From NCBI GenBank assembly GCA_030248215.1, contig JASANG010003092.1, positions 434,001 to 498,000 on the forward strand: DNA of 64,000 nucleotides. The letters run 5' to 3'. The notes beneath the pieces were generated by a model that ran no database searches, was not told the origin of the DNA, and saw nothing but the letters and a program-made list of their open reading frames with translations. The DNA is from Enoplolaimus lenunculus. Lineage: Eukaryota > Nematoda > Enoplea > Enoplida > Thoracostomopsidae. Below, one piece after another: positions 36,476-48,350 of the stretch. Within the stretch, counting starts at the first letter, position 1. Every line of letters begins with the position of its first letter. A program made the position numbers and the translations under genes.

Positions 36476-37289
36476 TTTGACAAACCATAACACCGGTTTG
36501 CTACACGTAAAAATACAAACCAAGTTTTATATCGGTTTAATGTACATAAATACTACATACATACATATATAACTGGCAACTGTCAGCAAAAAAAATTTTC
36601 TGTTCCTCTAGTCCTCTACGGTTATGTGACAACTCATTTAACCATTGCAAAAATTTTGCAGTTGATAAATTACTACACAAATTTCATGCCATTTATCTCA
36701 TTCAGTTTAGTTAATAAGTTGTCGAATCGAAGTATTTCGTGAGTGGTTTATTTCGAATGATGACAACAAAAAGAAATCACGAAAAACTCGCTTAAAGCAC
36801 GTTTTTAACGAATGACTAAAAAATATAAAAGTAATTTGGTTAGGGATATGCGGCACACTTTGTAAGTTTGGATAGAAGACCTATTATCTGGTAACGGACG
36901 TTGGTTAAAATCAAGCAACAACAACAAGGAGAAAGCAACAATCAACACATGTGCTTGGGCCAAGGTTAGAGGAAGAAAAAGAAAAGATTTATATATGCAA
37001 AAAATAGATAGAAACTGATATAACTACCTAAAGCTGTTTGTTAGTCAGTCTTGGGTTTAATCGGTAAACACCAACTGTGAAAATCAGAACAATTCTGCAT
37101 ATTTTGGCTTAGAACTTGTATATCTCAGTTTTCGAGTTTTCGTAACGAACCCTGGATTTTCGGCTAGTCTCGGGTCCGGCGTTTTAATTGCCGGAATTTG
37201 TAGTGTTTAAGCAGCGTAATTAGCGGGTACGACGGCGCTTGGCACTGCAGACGGCATACAACTCTGACGCGCATCTCAGCAGCTGCAGT

Positions 37290-37980
37290 CTGCATAACCA
37301 CGCCTTGCTTTTCTGTAAAAGCATGTCTCACATGCTTACACGTCCCAATTTTCAACAAGGTCGTCCCTTGACCAACCACCCAATTTTTGAGTGGGCACCA
37401 TGTTCATATGGCTACACTTTACCATTGCGCTGACGGCGTCGCACCCATGTTAGTCTAGGAAGGAACCGGGACTTCAGACCTTTGTGAACTAAGCCGCCGG
37501 AAAAACGGGCCTTCAGAGCGGAGATCGAAGCCTCAGCGTACAGATCCTTAAGCGAACACTCTACCAAAGCGCAACGCAGACCGCATCTCCAACTGCTTTT
37601 CTCGTCGACTATATGTCGACCATATGATGCCGGCTAGCATATGTACAATGCACTGCATTATATTGCAAATGCTACAGGAGAAGCATGTTTTACATGCTTA
37701 CTGTTGGTACAGGTGGTGTGAAAAACCATGTATATTCGCAGTACTTCGATGAATGGGGTCGTCCCGACCGTGGACTTCTGACATGGAGGTACCACCGAGA
37801 CTAGCGCTGTAAGTAGCAGGCCCATATATTCGGTGAAGTTTGGATTCGCGGTCCGGAACGGCCGCTTAAAGAAGGGAGAATGTTGGAATATGTGGTGTGA
37901 AAAACCATGTACGTATATTCGCAGTACTTCGATGAAAGGGTTCGTCCCGACCGTGCAGTTCTGACACTTACAATAGTAAG
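37290..37980. repeat. Diverged SINE-like repeat and a local repeat pair
   Basis: 37290-37700 is a diverged copy of the 343-bp tRNA-like unit (CAACAAGGTCGTCCCTTGAC, GTCTAGGAAGGAACCGGGAC, GCGAACACTCTACC). It is followed by two copies of GTGGTGTGAAAAACCATGTA plus CGCAGTACTTCGATGAA (37709 and 37892). Lies in the METTL16-LSM8 intergenic region. Confidence 0.7.
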
Positions 37981-39734
37981 TACACGTACGTCTGATCAGC
38001 GAAACTGTTCTTTTTTATTACCGTTCTCATAAAAATAATAATCCTTCATGGTTGTCTGTTAGGTTTAAGTCGCGTATTTTACCGGTTCTATGTGCCGAAA
38101 TTATGAATAAACTGCGTTCTATCTGTCTGTCAAACGCGAACTCGTTTACGTACTTACCGGGTTCCAAAAGGAACTACATTTTGCCACAACAGGAACAGGA
38201 ATAGAACTTTTCTGCCTGAACTGGAACCAGAATTTAAAATAATTCTCAACACTATTTGGAAATATGCCGATTCCAATTTTAATAAATATGCGATGCAAAA
38301 GAACAGGTAGAATACATTACATCATTACAAATGCAAAAGTATTAAAATAAAGAGGAAGCAAGTATAACTAATTCGAAACTCTAAATTACGTGCTAGCTTG
38401 ATAGCATCCCTGCAATGAACTGTTTCAGCCGCTATACGCTTGCTTTCAAACCTACACAAACAGATAAGTTTTTAATTAGCCAAACACTAGCTATGCATGT
38501 ATAAGTCACCACTATAACAAGCACCTGAGGGCCCAAGTACGTTTGTGTTGTTGTGATGTATGTTTGTGCTGCTATAAGAACACAGTGCGATATATGTTTA
38601 CGTCGTAGTCAGGAAATACCTCACTTTATAGTTGTCTCGTAATAGAGCGTTTTAATACGACGTCGGGTTGTGTTTTGTAGTAGCGCGAGCAGTGTAAAAC
38701 ACGCATGGCACCTAATTTGATTTCCACTGGTAAGGTACTAAGATAGAAGGGATGTTATCTATTCAGAAACGACCCTTAGACCAAACAATCCCAATTAGCC
38801 ACTACTGTTTTCACCTAATTCAATAGTTTTTTTCGTAAGCAAAGTTTTGCAGTTCGTATTGTGCCAATATGGAACTCTCTGCCCAGTCATTTGGAAAACA
38901 GTCTTCCAGTTGTTACGGCGCGCACATCTAAATTATTTAAACAACGACTAAAATTGCTTGAATAATCCAGTTTCCTCAAGTATCGAGAAATTTGTGTTAG
39001 CTTTACATTCTTTTTTTACAATGATATGTAGGAAGTATGTATAAGCGGGTGTTTACCCCTATACTTTCCTACAACCACCGGCATAATACCGATTGTCCTA
39101 AGTTATGTTTACATTTTGTAAATCACTTTGTTTATTTTTTAGTTGTTACGTTTCACCCTGCAAAGTGTGTCATACGTTGGAGAACGGTGAGAGTGAAGCC
39201 TCCAGTGTGTGTGGTGCTGGAGGGGCCACTCGTAATGAGGCAGTGCAATAAAGAAAAAAATTGAAGTTGATTTGACTTTGCGTTGCTACGTAGTTGTTAG
39301 TACACCTATGATTACGTGTTGTAAATTTAGCTTAATATCGAATATGGAGTATATGTCTACATTTTATTTAAGGCCAACCAGATCACGAGTTTTTTCTTTC
39401 TAAGTTAATTACATAATATTTCTGTATGCAAATAAATTCAAGCTGGTTTCGCAGGGTGGTTGGTGTGCATTTCCTATTATTATTATTATTATTTATAATC
39501 GACAGAAGTAGGTGTAGGTGCTACGAATGATGTGTACTAAATACTTAGCTATTGCAACTACTGGGAAGCGAACTTAAATTCAAACCTAGGTTACGTGATA
39601 ATGATGGTCGCCTTGTTCACCCGGACACTGCCGTAAATTACTTAGGAATGCGGTAAGATCAATTACTAACCGACTTCTGGTCGAAATTTGCGGACACTAA
39701 GATTAATTGTTTTCAAGCACATAGACTAGACGTT

Positions 39735-40632
39735 GTCAGTCTAGGTAGGAACCGGGACATAAACCTTTCCACTAAGCAGCTGGAAAAGCGGGCTAGAGCG
39801 AGGATCGAACTCTCAGCCTACGGATCCATAAGCGAACACTCTACCACTGCGCCACGTAGCCCGCCTCTCCAACTGCCTTTTTCGTCGACTATATCTGTCA
39901 ACCGTACACCACAATGTGCACTGCATTTATTGCATATGAACAAGGACAAGTATGTCTCACATACTTACATGCCCTTATTTTCAACAAGGTCGTCCCTTGA
40001 CCGTCCATACTCTTTTCGACTGGATACCGAGTTCATAGCGCGGCAGTTTACCGTTGCGCTCACGGCGTAGCCCCCATGTCAGTCTAGGTAGGAACCGGGA
40101 CATAAACCTTTCAACTAAGCAGCTGGAAAAGCGGGCTAGAGCGGGGATCGAACTCTCAGCCTACGGATCCATAAGCGAACACTCTACCACTGCGCCACGT
40201 AGCCCGCCTCTCCGACTGCCTTTTTCGTCGACTATATCTGTCGACCGTACACCACAATGTGCACTGCATTTATTGCATATGCACAAGGACAAGTATGTCT
40301 CACATACTTACATGCCCTTATTTTCAACAAGGTCGTCCCTTTACCGTCCATCCTATTTTCGACTGGATACCGTGTTCATAGCGCGGCAGTTTACGTTTGC
40401 GCTCACGGCGTAGCCCCCATGTCAGTCTGGGTAGGAACCGGGACATAAACCTTTCAACTAAGCAGCTGGAAAAGCGGGCTAGAGCGGGGATCGAACTCTC
40501 AGCCTACGGATCCATAAGCGAACACTCTACCACTGCGCCACGTAGCCCGCCTCTCCAATTGCCTTTTTCGTCGACTATATCTGTCGACCGTACACCACAA
40601 TGTGCACTGCATTTATTGCATATGCACAAGGA
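39735..40632 (-). repeat. 343-bp tandem array of a tRNA-derived SINE-like unit
   Basis: Units start at 39735, 40078 and 40421 (GTCAGTCTRGGTAGGAACCG), an exact 343-bp period; the third is partial. Reading the minus strand, each unit holds a tRNA-like head with stem GCGGGCTA/TAGCCCGC, A-box TGGCGCAGTGG and B-box AGTTCGATCCCC, plus a second A-box-like block TGAGCGCAACGG. The anticodon arm is irregular (GGATCC loop), so I call it SINE-like rather than tRNA genes. Confidence 0.85.
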
Positions 40633-40943
40633 CTTACAGACGTTACAGTTATATGATCAAACGCATTGCCATACTCTAGCAAGTGAAATTCAACACATTC
40701 CCACACGCTAGTAAATGCTAAATGAATTGACAATTTTTGCAGTGTTTATGTTTGTTAGAAGACGGCAACATCATCTGCCGGCATATGTAACCTATATGGC
40801 AGTCATACATTTACAATGCACATACACTGACATTTCAAATTACTATACTTTGTTTACAGGCAGTCGTTCCGGACCCCGAATCCAATTCTATCTCGGGGAC
40901 CTACATGTTCGAAATATACTTTTAGCATAGCCTTTACCTGAAT

Positions 40944-41028
40944 TTTAGATTTCGCCGAGAATCGAACCTCGGACTTCTTGCTAGCGTCTCAAGTTCGCCA
41001 ACCATTATAACACGCGGATGATGCAACG
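40944..41028 (-). other. tRNA-like sequence (degenerate)
   Basis: On the minus strand a GGTTCGATTCTC B-box lies inside a CCGAG/CTCGG hairpin, with a weak A-box TGTTATAATGG upstream. The T-loop would be 8 nt and no acceptor stem closes, so this is more likely a tRNA relic or SINE head than a working tRNA. Confidence 0.4.
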
Positions 41029-41390
41029 AGTTCTCGCCCCAGTGTATGTCACACTGCGACGATGCATGTATACCAACGACATACAGATATTGCTGATTAT
41101 TACCGAAGAATTTTGATTAATTGACACATCTCTAATTTCTGAGTCTGTCCTGGTTGTGTACGTATTTATAAGTATATATTTTCTCACAAAAGACAAAAGG
41201 CTAGTGGTTAGCGACGACTACTTATATTCTAGCTTGGGTCTAAAATTCACGTACACCGTTGTGATAGATATACGTATAGTATATTTTACTTTGATAAATT
41301 TATTTCCAGTTGACGTCCTACGTAATTACCTAAATAGGTAAATTAGTGTCACTGGTGTCCCGTTTGATAAACTCGTCACTGCGTATTCCG

Positions 41391-44287
41391 ATGGCATCTG
41401 GCCTTGAAACATATGTAAACAGTAAGTAAGGTGGCGCTAAATAGCAAATTGTATTAGCCTTTTTAGAGATGTGCTGACTGCTGATACCAAATTTTTACCG
41501 ATATATAGTAATACCGATACCGGTACGACGTAGTGTGCCGGGGCCATACGGCACCATTGACGAAACCAGAAAAACATTTACCTAATTGCTCGAATGCTAC
41601 ATGAAAAAAATTTAAAACGACTTCACCACATAGCAAACATTGCTGCTGTGTAAACTTGTTTTTAAACACTAAAATGTCGTGTGAAACAATATCATTAAAA
41701 CGGTACCGTACTCCATGGTACGTGCTTACGTAAAAGGTACATAAAATTTTAAGTTTAGTGGTTTTTGCCTAGCCCGGGCCCGGCTCCGGGACCGGTATAA
41801 ATCCTGGCCCCAGGACATCTCTTGTAGATATACGTATACGTAATACGATTATATATTTTAATACACGGTGTGCTTAGAATAAGGTGCGCTGGTATCTACC
41901 AGCAAGTGGACTTGAAAGACTTTCATTTCACTGCTGAACTGCAAAAAGTTGATTCCTTCAATCTTCCATAAACTACGAACTACGTCCGTACGTACTAAAT
42001 GCGTCCTTCATGTTTTGACTCAAAATGGGCTACGATGTAATGTGGCCGGGTATATATTCCGTTAGAAATCGTGTCTATTTCCGTTCTATAAATAATTGAA
42101 GTTGTGTTGTATTGTGCCCATATTTAATTGTAAATCAATCAGAGAAGACCTCTTAACTAAGCAGCTGGAAAAGCGGGCTAGAGCGGGGATCGAACTCTCA
42201 GCCTATGAACCCTTAAGCGAGCACTCTAGTACTGCGCCACGCAGCCCGCCTCTCCGACTCCTTCTGTCGTCGACTATATGGCGACAGTACGCTGCCGGCA
42301 AGCATACTACACAATCTTCATTGCATATATATTGCACAAGCACCAGGACAAGCATGTCTCACATGCTTACAATTATATTATTTGTCAATGCAGATATGCT
42401 GCTATTGTTCGATTTGGTCTAAAAATAACAGAATTCATCCAAACTCAACAATATATGGAATTCAATTTTTTGTAAGATTTTAGAATAAATATCCGGCAGC
42501 CGTCAGATTATAATACCGGAGACAGATGTCGATTTTTTGCCGGCGCCGGATATTCGGTTGAACCCTACTGCGATCAGGGATCGACCAAATATCCGGTTCC
42601 GGTTTAATACCGGGCAAAACCGTCGTTTGGTTAGGGTAAAACGTTTACTATACGGTAAAATTAATATCGGATCGATCTCCGTTGCCGACTTCGATACTCA
42701 ATCAAGTTCCGATTATTGTTGATACCATTGCCGATTAATCGGTGCACTCTTAACTCTTAAGTAAGTATGTTGTCAGATTAAAGTTTTATCCGAGACCGCC
42801 CATCTTTGGCCATAACTATTTACAGCTAAGTTATATATAACAGCTAAAAATTTTCTGAAATTTTTGTTTTCCGGCCTCAGAAGCACGAAGTTATGCGTTC
42901 GTTTGTAGTTAGTTGGAAATTGTCTACCCCAGACACCGCTTCTTGTTTTAACTTTGACAACTAGGTATATACGTATTTCGTGTTGATATGATGGCAGCAG
43001 GGCGCACCGAATGCACGAGTTGACCGAATCTGAATCCATTGCTGATTTGCCGAATTCGAATTCAAGGCTAGCCAAATTTCTGATAGAAAAACTAAAAACA
43101 TATTATTCTAGCAAAACTGCTATGTTAAGTAAACAACAATTATTTCGTGCCTGACCTCAGTTCTGAGACTTTTGACCTGAAACAAAAAATATTGGCTTAT
43201 ATATTAGAAGCTATTTAAAATTTTACCGTTTAAAATGCAAACTTATATTACCGGCCATTGTCGAATTCGGCTTTTGGATGCGGTTTTTTCATAACCCAAT
43301 CCGAACCGTAAATATATATTTACTGAACTTAAATCCGAACTTACGTTGTCACCCGGGATCGCAGTGCTGTTTACACTCTCGAAAGTTGCAGCATAATTAA
43401 TACAAATTTTTGTTTTAGAAGTGATCTCAGTTCTGACTGGCGACGGAAGAAGCATTGTGGTATGAAAACTTTGTATTAAATTCCAACTAAAATTTAAATC
43501 AGTATCGGATCTAAACTCGAAGTTTACAAAATTGCAATTGGTTATTGTTCTTGTTAATAGATCTGGTACACTTCAAACAAATTTTATTATATTTTTAACA
43601 CTAACATGAAATATTAGTATGTCGTGTATACAGGATGAAAAATCCAGACAACCATTAATTTTAGGGAACATTGAAAGGATTTGACCAGACAATTAATCTT
43701 GTTTTGGACGACAGTCACGAGCGTGTGTTCAGTCCAAGTGCTGGAATCGAACAAGTCCCGCTTGGATTATATATCATACGCGGTGATAACGTGTAAGTAA
43801 TAAAGTATATAATGTTAATTTATAAACTGACAGCATATTCTGTGTCCTTAATTGAATAAGTTCCTGTAAATGATTATGTTACAATAACGTGTTGATCATT
43901 GTGGTGTGTTTTTAGAACACTGTTTTTGCTCCACGGTCCCTTCTGTAGCGAGTTATTGCTAATGATGATTTGCGTTGGAAAAGCTAGCCATTTTTGTATG
44001 CATAAACTGAAACGATTGTTGTTTGGACCGGCGAACTTCTGATTTGGTTGCATAGCCGAGTATTTTGAGATTTAGAGCAGCGAGCTGGTGACCTGTACGT
44101 CATGGTTCGAGCTGCACAGCATTTGAGGCTAAATTTTCGCGAAATATAGTTGCACTTAACTTAGAATTGAATATTGTTTTTGTTTTTGCTCAGAGCGGTA
44201 ATTGGGGAAATCGACGAAGACATTGATAACCGTTTGGATCTCACAAACATCAAAGCTGAACCGCTTGCCGCTATCTGGACATATTAA
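41391..44287 (+). CDS. LSM8: LSM8, U6 snRNA-associated Lsm protein
   Basis: Four exons: 41391-41421, 43419-43459, 43665-43792, 44194-44287, giving 97 residues (human 96). It is the subunit that makes the nuclear Lsm2-8 ring, which binds the U6 3' tail. Start MASGLETYVN; Sm1 motif DGRSIVGTLKGFDQTINLVL; SHERVFSPSAGIEQVPLGLY; Sm2 motif IIRGDNVAVIGEIDE; tail ending AAIWTY. Exon 1 was found by its ATG plus GTAAGT donor, which supplies the first base of the Lys codon completed by exon 2. It is the only plus-strand protein gene recognised and is divergent from METTL16. A possible AATAAA signal lies at 44650-44655. Confidence 0.97.
42140..42375 (-). mobile_element. Dispersed copy of the tRNA-like SINE unit
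   Basis: AAGCAGCTGGAAAAGCGGGC and GGGATCGAACTCTCAGCCTA are identical to the array units at 39735. It ends in ACAAGCATGTCTCACATGCT. Lies in LSM8 intron 1. Confidence 0.8.
42480..42620. mobile_element. Nested fragments of CCGGAT-type hAT MITEs
   Basis: A right end (GGATATTCGGTTGAACCCTA, to about 42568) is followed by a left end (CAGGGATCGACCAAATATCC, from 42576). Same family as 28846-29164. In LSM8 intron 1. Confidence 0.55.
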
Positions 44288-44889
44288 ACATTTTGCATTT
44301 TATATAGGTATTGAATAAGAAACATAATGTGGCGTATTGGGACATGGACAAGCATTGTTGGCATAATTGCACGCTAGTCACAATGCATAGAGTGACCTAA
44401 ACAAACCAAAAACTTATCGCAGATGCTCCGTACGCTCTTCCATATTACTGTTACAAACGTGAACGTATGTAGTACAACTCAAAGCTAACATAATTTTGTA
44501 CGGTGTGAAATTTTCGTGTTGGACAACGTTACTCCGTGCGATTATGGGGAATGTCGAAGCTGGTTTACAAATGGTACCGCGTTGCCAAATAAGATACAAA
44601 TGTGTGAATAGAATGGGTACTGGTGATTGAAACTGGAATACGGCTGACGAATAAAAATAAATTTTAAGAAACGCGAAGTGCTTCGCCGGACACCGCAGCA
44701 CTGCACATCTAAATTTTCTTTCATTTGAAACGCAGGGATGCGTACTCAGGAGACGCGCGTTGGCCCATAGTGTCTTGCTGTGGTTGATGACACCGCGGTA
44801 AAAAAAATCTGATATTTTGTGTTTTGGATCAGTTTCCATATTTTTTGTTCTTGTTGTACCCTTTTTCTTGAGATTACCCTTTATCACGT

Positions 44890-45240
44890 GATTATTAAGC
44901 CAGGTTTTGAATCATAGTCTTTTGAGAGGGAGATGCTTAGAATCACCACTCGGCTATATAAGCTTGACGGAACCCAAATTGCACTCATGTCTCGTGGAGA
45001 TTTTAGTACACATACGTGTTGTAATTTGTTAAACGTTGCTCAAAGTCTACTTTATGTGAAAAGAGGTTATAAGCAGGTATTTATTGAAATTTTCTCCAAG
45101 AACCGTTTCTCATATGAATATTTACTATTACGTATAAGAACTATTTTAATCCAGGATTTGAATCGCAGCCTGTTGGGTGGGAGAGGTTTACCATTACCAC
45201 TGAGCTATAAGAGCTTGACCCTGGAAGCCAAGGACGCCCT
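44890..45240 (-). repeat. Two minus-strand tRNA-like SINE cores
   Basis: 44903-44970 (TTTGAATCATAGTC ... CACTCGGCTATATAAGCTTG) and 45155-45225 (ATTTGAATCGCAGCC ... CACTGAGCTATAAGAGCTTG) are reverse copies of the AGCTCC-type core. They lie downstream of LSM8, partly within what may be its 3' flank. Confidence 0.6.
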
Positions 45241-45271
45241 CGATTTTTTGCTGTAAATACATGGAGTACTT

Positions 45272-45543
45272 AACCCCTTCTCACATTGAGTTGCCTGTAG
45301 GCAACTCAGCGCAGTGCATATACGTTAAATAATATATATCGCACCGTGTTTAACAATTTCAACACGTATGCATAGTACTAAATCACGACAAGACGTGAGA
45401 GCCCCCTCGGGCTCGAGTGTCAAGCTCCTATAGCTGAGTGGTGATTTTATACGCCTCTTACTCCAGTCACTGGAGTTCGAATCATAGCATAAAAGTAGGT
45501 GTCAGGGGAAATAAAAAATATTCATGTGAGAAAGGGTTAATAC
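45272..45543 (+). mobile_element. SINE-like element, tRNA head AGCTCC type, copy 1
   Basis: tRNA-like core at 45424-45490 with A-box TAGCTGAGTGG and B-box GAGTTCGAATC. The whole element is framed by inverted ends TTAACCCCTTCTCACAT / ATGTGAGAAAGGGTTAA. GGGCTCGAGTGTCAAGCTCC precedes the core. Related cores occur at 53100, 44890 and 45150. Confidence 0.72.
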
Positions 45544-46028
45544 TATTAAACGTTCCACATTGTGGGTTAATTTGCTTATATGTATTGCTATAAGTTTTAA
45601 GTTTATTTTATGTGAGAAGGGGTTAGTAGGTTCCGACCAAAAAGCATACAAGCTTTTGTGTATTTCCATGTGTTTTAAATGCTGGTTACTCTTGCGTTGA
45701 TAAATCTTGATACAAAAAGCTGCGGTTAACTAAGCTAAATTAGTATATTGTTCATTGCAACCAGAATTGAGAAGTACGGGTTTTGGAATTCAGAACATTT
45801 GTCAAATTCGGGGTTCATAGTTTGGTGCACTAAAGTGGCTAGTTAATTTTGTTCCTTATTGCATCAATCTATACTTAAATAAGCGTCAGACTTTCTTTAT
45901 TTAATTTCTTGTAGGAACACAGGGTACAAAAATGCATCAAAAATATTAAACATAACTTTCAAACGGATGCACCATTCGATAACTATATAAAAAAGATTCC
46001 TGGTAATTTGAGTAGTCTTAGGTAATTC

Positions 46029-46199
46029 GGCCCATGTATAGAACAGGGCCGGATCGTTTTCCGGAGGGGCTATAATAGAGTCAGTTTAAGCTTTAGACTA
46101 TTTTTTGTTTAGGAATAGGAATAGGCTCATCCATGCGCTTAGGCTTAGGCTTAGGAATATGCTTATACTACTGTTCCGGCCCTGTTCTATACATAGGCC
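46029..46199. mobile_element. Short MITE with GGCC termini and 8-bp TSD
   Basis: TIRs GGCCCATGTATAGAACAG / CTGTTCTATACATAGGCC. Perfect TSD GGTAATTC (46021-46028 and 46200-46207). Interior contains GCTTAGGCTTAGG-like runs. Same family as 47584-47802 and 29961-30120. Confidence 0.88.
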
Positions 46200-47583
46200 G
46201 GTAATTCTTAGAAATAATTTACGTTCGTACTAATAAACTTTCCAAATGTTTTCAATTTTACTGCTAATTTTATGAGTGGATAAACTAGAACAATTCAGCA
46301 AGGTTGTGAATGAACGTAATTTTGACTCGTTTTTTATAATTTGATTAAGAAATGAGTCAAAAAAGTCTGCAACACCAGTGAGTGCGATGATTGTAGAAGG
46401 GGACCGGATGTGTATTCGAAATAAATTTCTGGATGTATTCGAAATGCTACTGTGTAAAAAAATTTTGGTACTTGCATTGTTTCATCACGAAAGTATTTAT
46501 AGCTGGAGATGACGAAGAAAATTCTGTACACAAACCGTCAAAATTGATGACTTACGGCACTGTACCGCAAAGCGCATGAATTTGTATACATGGCATCGCG
46601 TAACAATTATAAAATTTTTTAACTTGCGGGTCCGTACGGCGTCGGGCGTCTACGCACAACAAGTATAGCGCCACCCTTATCTATTGCAAAATTAAAATTT
46701 TTGTATCTTGCAAAATTTAGGTGCTAACTGTTAACATGTGTTAGCTTATATATAATTGTTCCGGTTACACACAATAAACAGCTTCGTTCGTTTGATGGAA
46801 AAAGAGCTCAGTTTTCGTTTTTATTTTTAATCAGAAGTAATTAAAAAATCAATAGTAAATTAGATGCGCTAAACCGTTCATCCAACGCAAAGCATGACGC
46901 AATGCAACTCAATTCGTCGCTTTTTTACACAGTAATATATACATGAATTAGAAGATTTCTGATGTACTAAGGTACTCGTAACTGAAGTACCTACATATTG
47001 ATTGAGCAATGTTTAATGTAACACAATATGTCCCGTATTATATAGGTTATGCCATCCGATTATTCATTTCGTTCTTCATACGGCTTCCCTCGTCTTGGAT
47101 TACGCATCGAAATTTGTGAGATAAAAGTAAGATATGCCCGGACTTTCTGTTATGTGAAAGTTATTTGATCTATTGTCACGCTTTTCACTATCACGAAATC
47201 GCTCTGTGGCATGCTATTTTCAAAACCATTTTCTCAAACGCACACTATTAGATAATTGAAACGATTTTCTTCTTTAAGTCCCATGTTAAGTATTCTAATT
47301 CACTTTTTTGTTTTTATGCGCTTAACGAAACATGGGCTTTCGGAACATCTCTGCTGTGAAATCGAAATACCAGTTGTCCCAAAACGTTTTAGCCATCGAC
47401 GAGTCTATTGCTTCAGTTGCTTAGATATCGTTTCATATCATGTCAGCTTGAAATCGAGCTTCAACGTAAATGTAAAAGTCGGATGTAGCCAATGTTGTAT
47501 CACGGATGTGCGGGTCCGGTACAATGCATTCTAATGGCTATAAACCCCATATACTAGATCAACAGTTTGCTGCCAGTAATCGT

Positions 47584-47802
47584 GGCCCATGTAAAGATCA
47601 ATGGCGGAACGTTTTTCTGTCGGACTAGAATAGAGTAAGCTTAAGCTTTAGACTAATTTTTTGTTTGGCTTAGGCTTTACGAATAAACTCATTCTTGCGC
47701 TTAGGCTTAGAAATAAACTCATTCTTGCGCTAGGCGTAGGGTCAGGCTTAGGCTTAGGAATATGCTTATAATGCTGTTCCCTCCCTCTTGTTTACATTTG
47801 CC
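47584..47802. mobile_element. Short MITE with GGCC termini and 8-bp TSD
   Basis: Starts GGCCCATGTAAAGATCAA, ends CTTGTTTACATTTGCC. Perfect TSD GTAATCGT (47576-47583 and 47803-47810). Interior has an internally repeated AAACTCATTCTTGCGCT segment and TTAGGC-like motifs. Confidence 0.87.
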
Positions 47803-48350
47803 GTAATCGTTTCATGCTGAATAGCTAAGCTGTGTACGGTAGTTTTGTACAGGGGTATGGTTGGTGTTGAAATCTATATTTATGCGCATAGTTTACGTAA
47901 TGCATCTATTGTGTTGTTATAATCTCCATATACTTAAATTGAATAGTAAATTTGTCTGTTTCATAGTATAAATATATTCGGTTCCATCTTTTTTTCGCTA
48001 AATCCCGTGTTGTAAGTGTATGCCTTTTCCCCGGATTTTGGCCGCCTCACATGTGGTAAGTCCACGACTTCTGCTGAGAGTAGAACGAAACACCAGTCTG
48101 AGTGTTGCAGTTTGTTGGCCGAATCCGTCTGACAAATTTATTAAATTGCCAAGTTGTAAACGCTAGTATAGTGTAATCTATACGGTTTCGTCAGTTGTTG
48201 GCAACTTTCAGCTAGTATGTTTATGCGAACCACAGTTTATTTGCCGTTGTTTCCGTACGATTTTGGCAATTTTCAGGTGTAAAACGCTGTTTCTGTTATA
48301 GAAGCTAACTCCCGCAGGTTGTTCGCCAATATGTCCATCAGACGTATATG

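Larger units (their letters stand above)
36476..41390. other. Intergenic region between divergent METTL16 and LSM8
   Basis: 4.9 kb that must contain both promoters. Apart from the SINE-like units (37290-37980, 39735-40632), a tRNA-like relic at 40944-41028 and a short ATT run near 39475, I see no gene and no clear promoter element. Confidence 0.6.
44288..48350. other. Intergenic region between LSM8 and bestrophin 3' ends
   Basis: Convergent region holding a possible LSM8 polyA signal (AATAAA, 44650-44655), SINE-like copies (44890-45543) and two short MITEs (46029, 47584). A 157-codon minus-strand frame at 44414-44887 has no recognisable domain and overlaps the SINE; I do not treat it as a gene. 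Confidence 0.6.

Noticed and set aside
39780-40560. Working tRNA gene cluster
   Set aside because: Outer stem and A/B boxes are good, but the anticodon arm is irregular (GGATCC loop) and the units carry long SINE bodies with dispersed copies.
40054-40711. Two repeated plus-strand frames starting MRSRRSPHVSLG
   Set aside because: They are translations of the 343-bp tRNA-like repeat, opposite to its tRNA head; not protein genes.
44414-44887. 157-codon minus-strand open frame downstream of LSM8
   Set aside because: No recognisable domain, composition of random AT-rich DNA, and it overlaps a tRNA-like SINE core and the likely LSM8 3' flank.
46100-47770. TTAGGC runs as interstitial telomere DNA (nematode-type)
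   Set aside because: The runs are short, irregular and lie inside MITEs with their own TSDs; not evidence of a telomere or of phylum.
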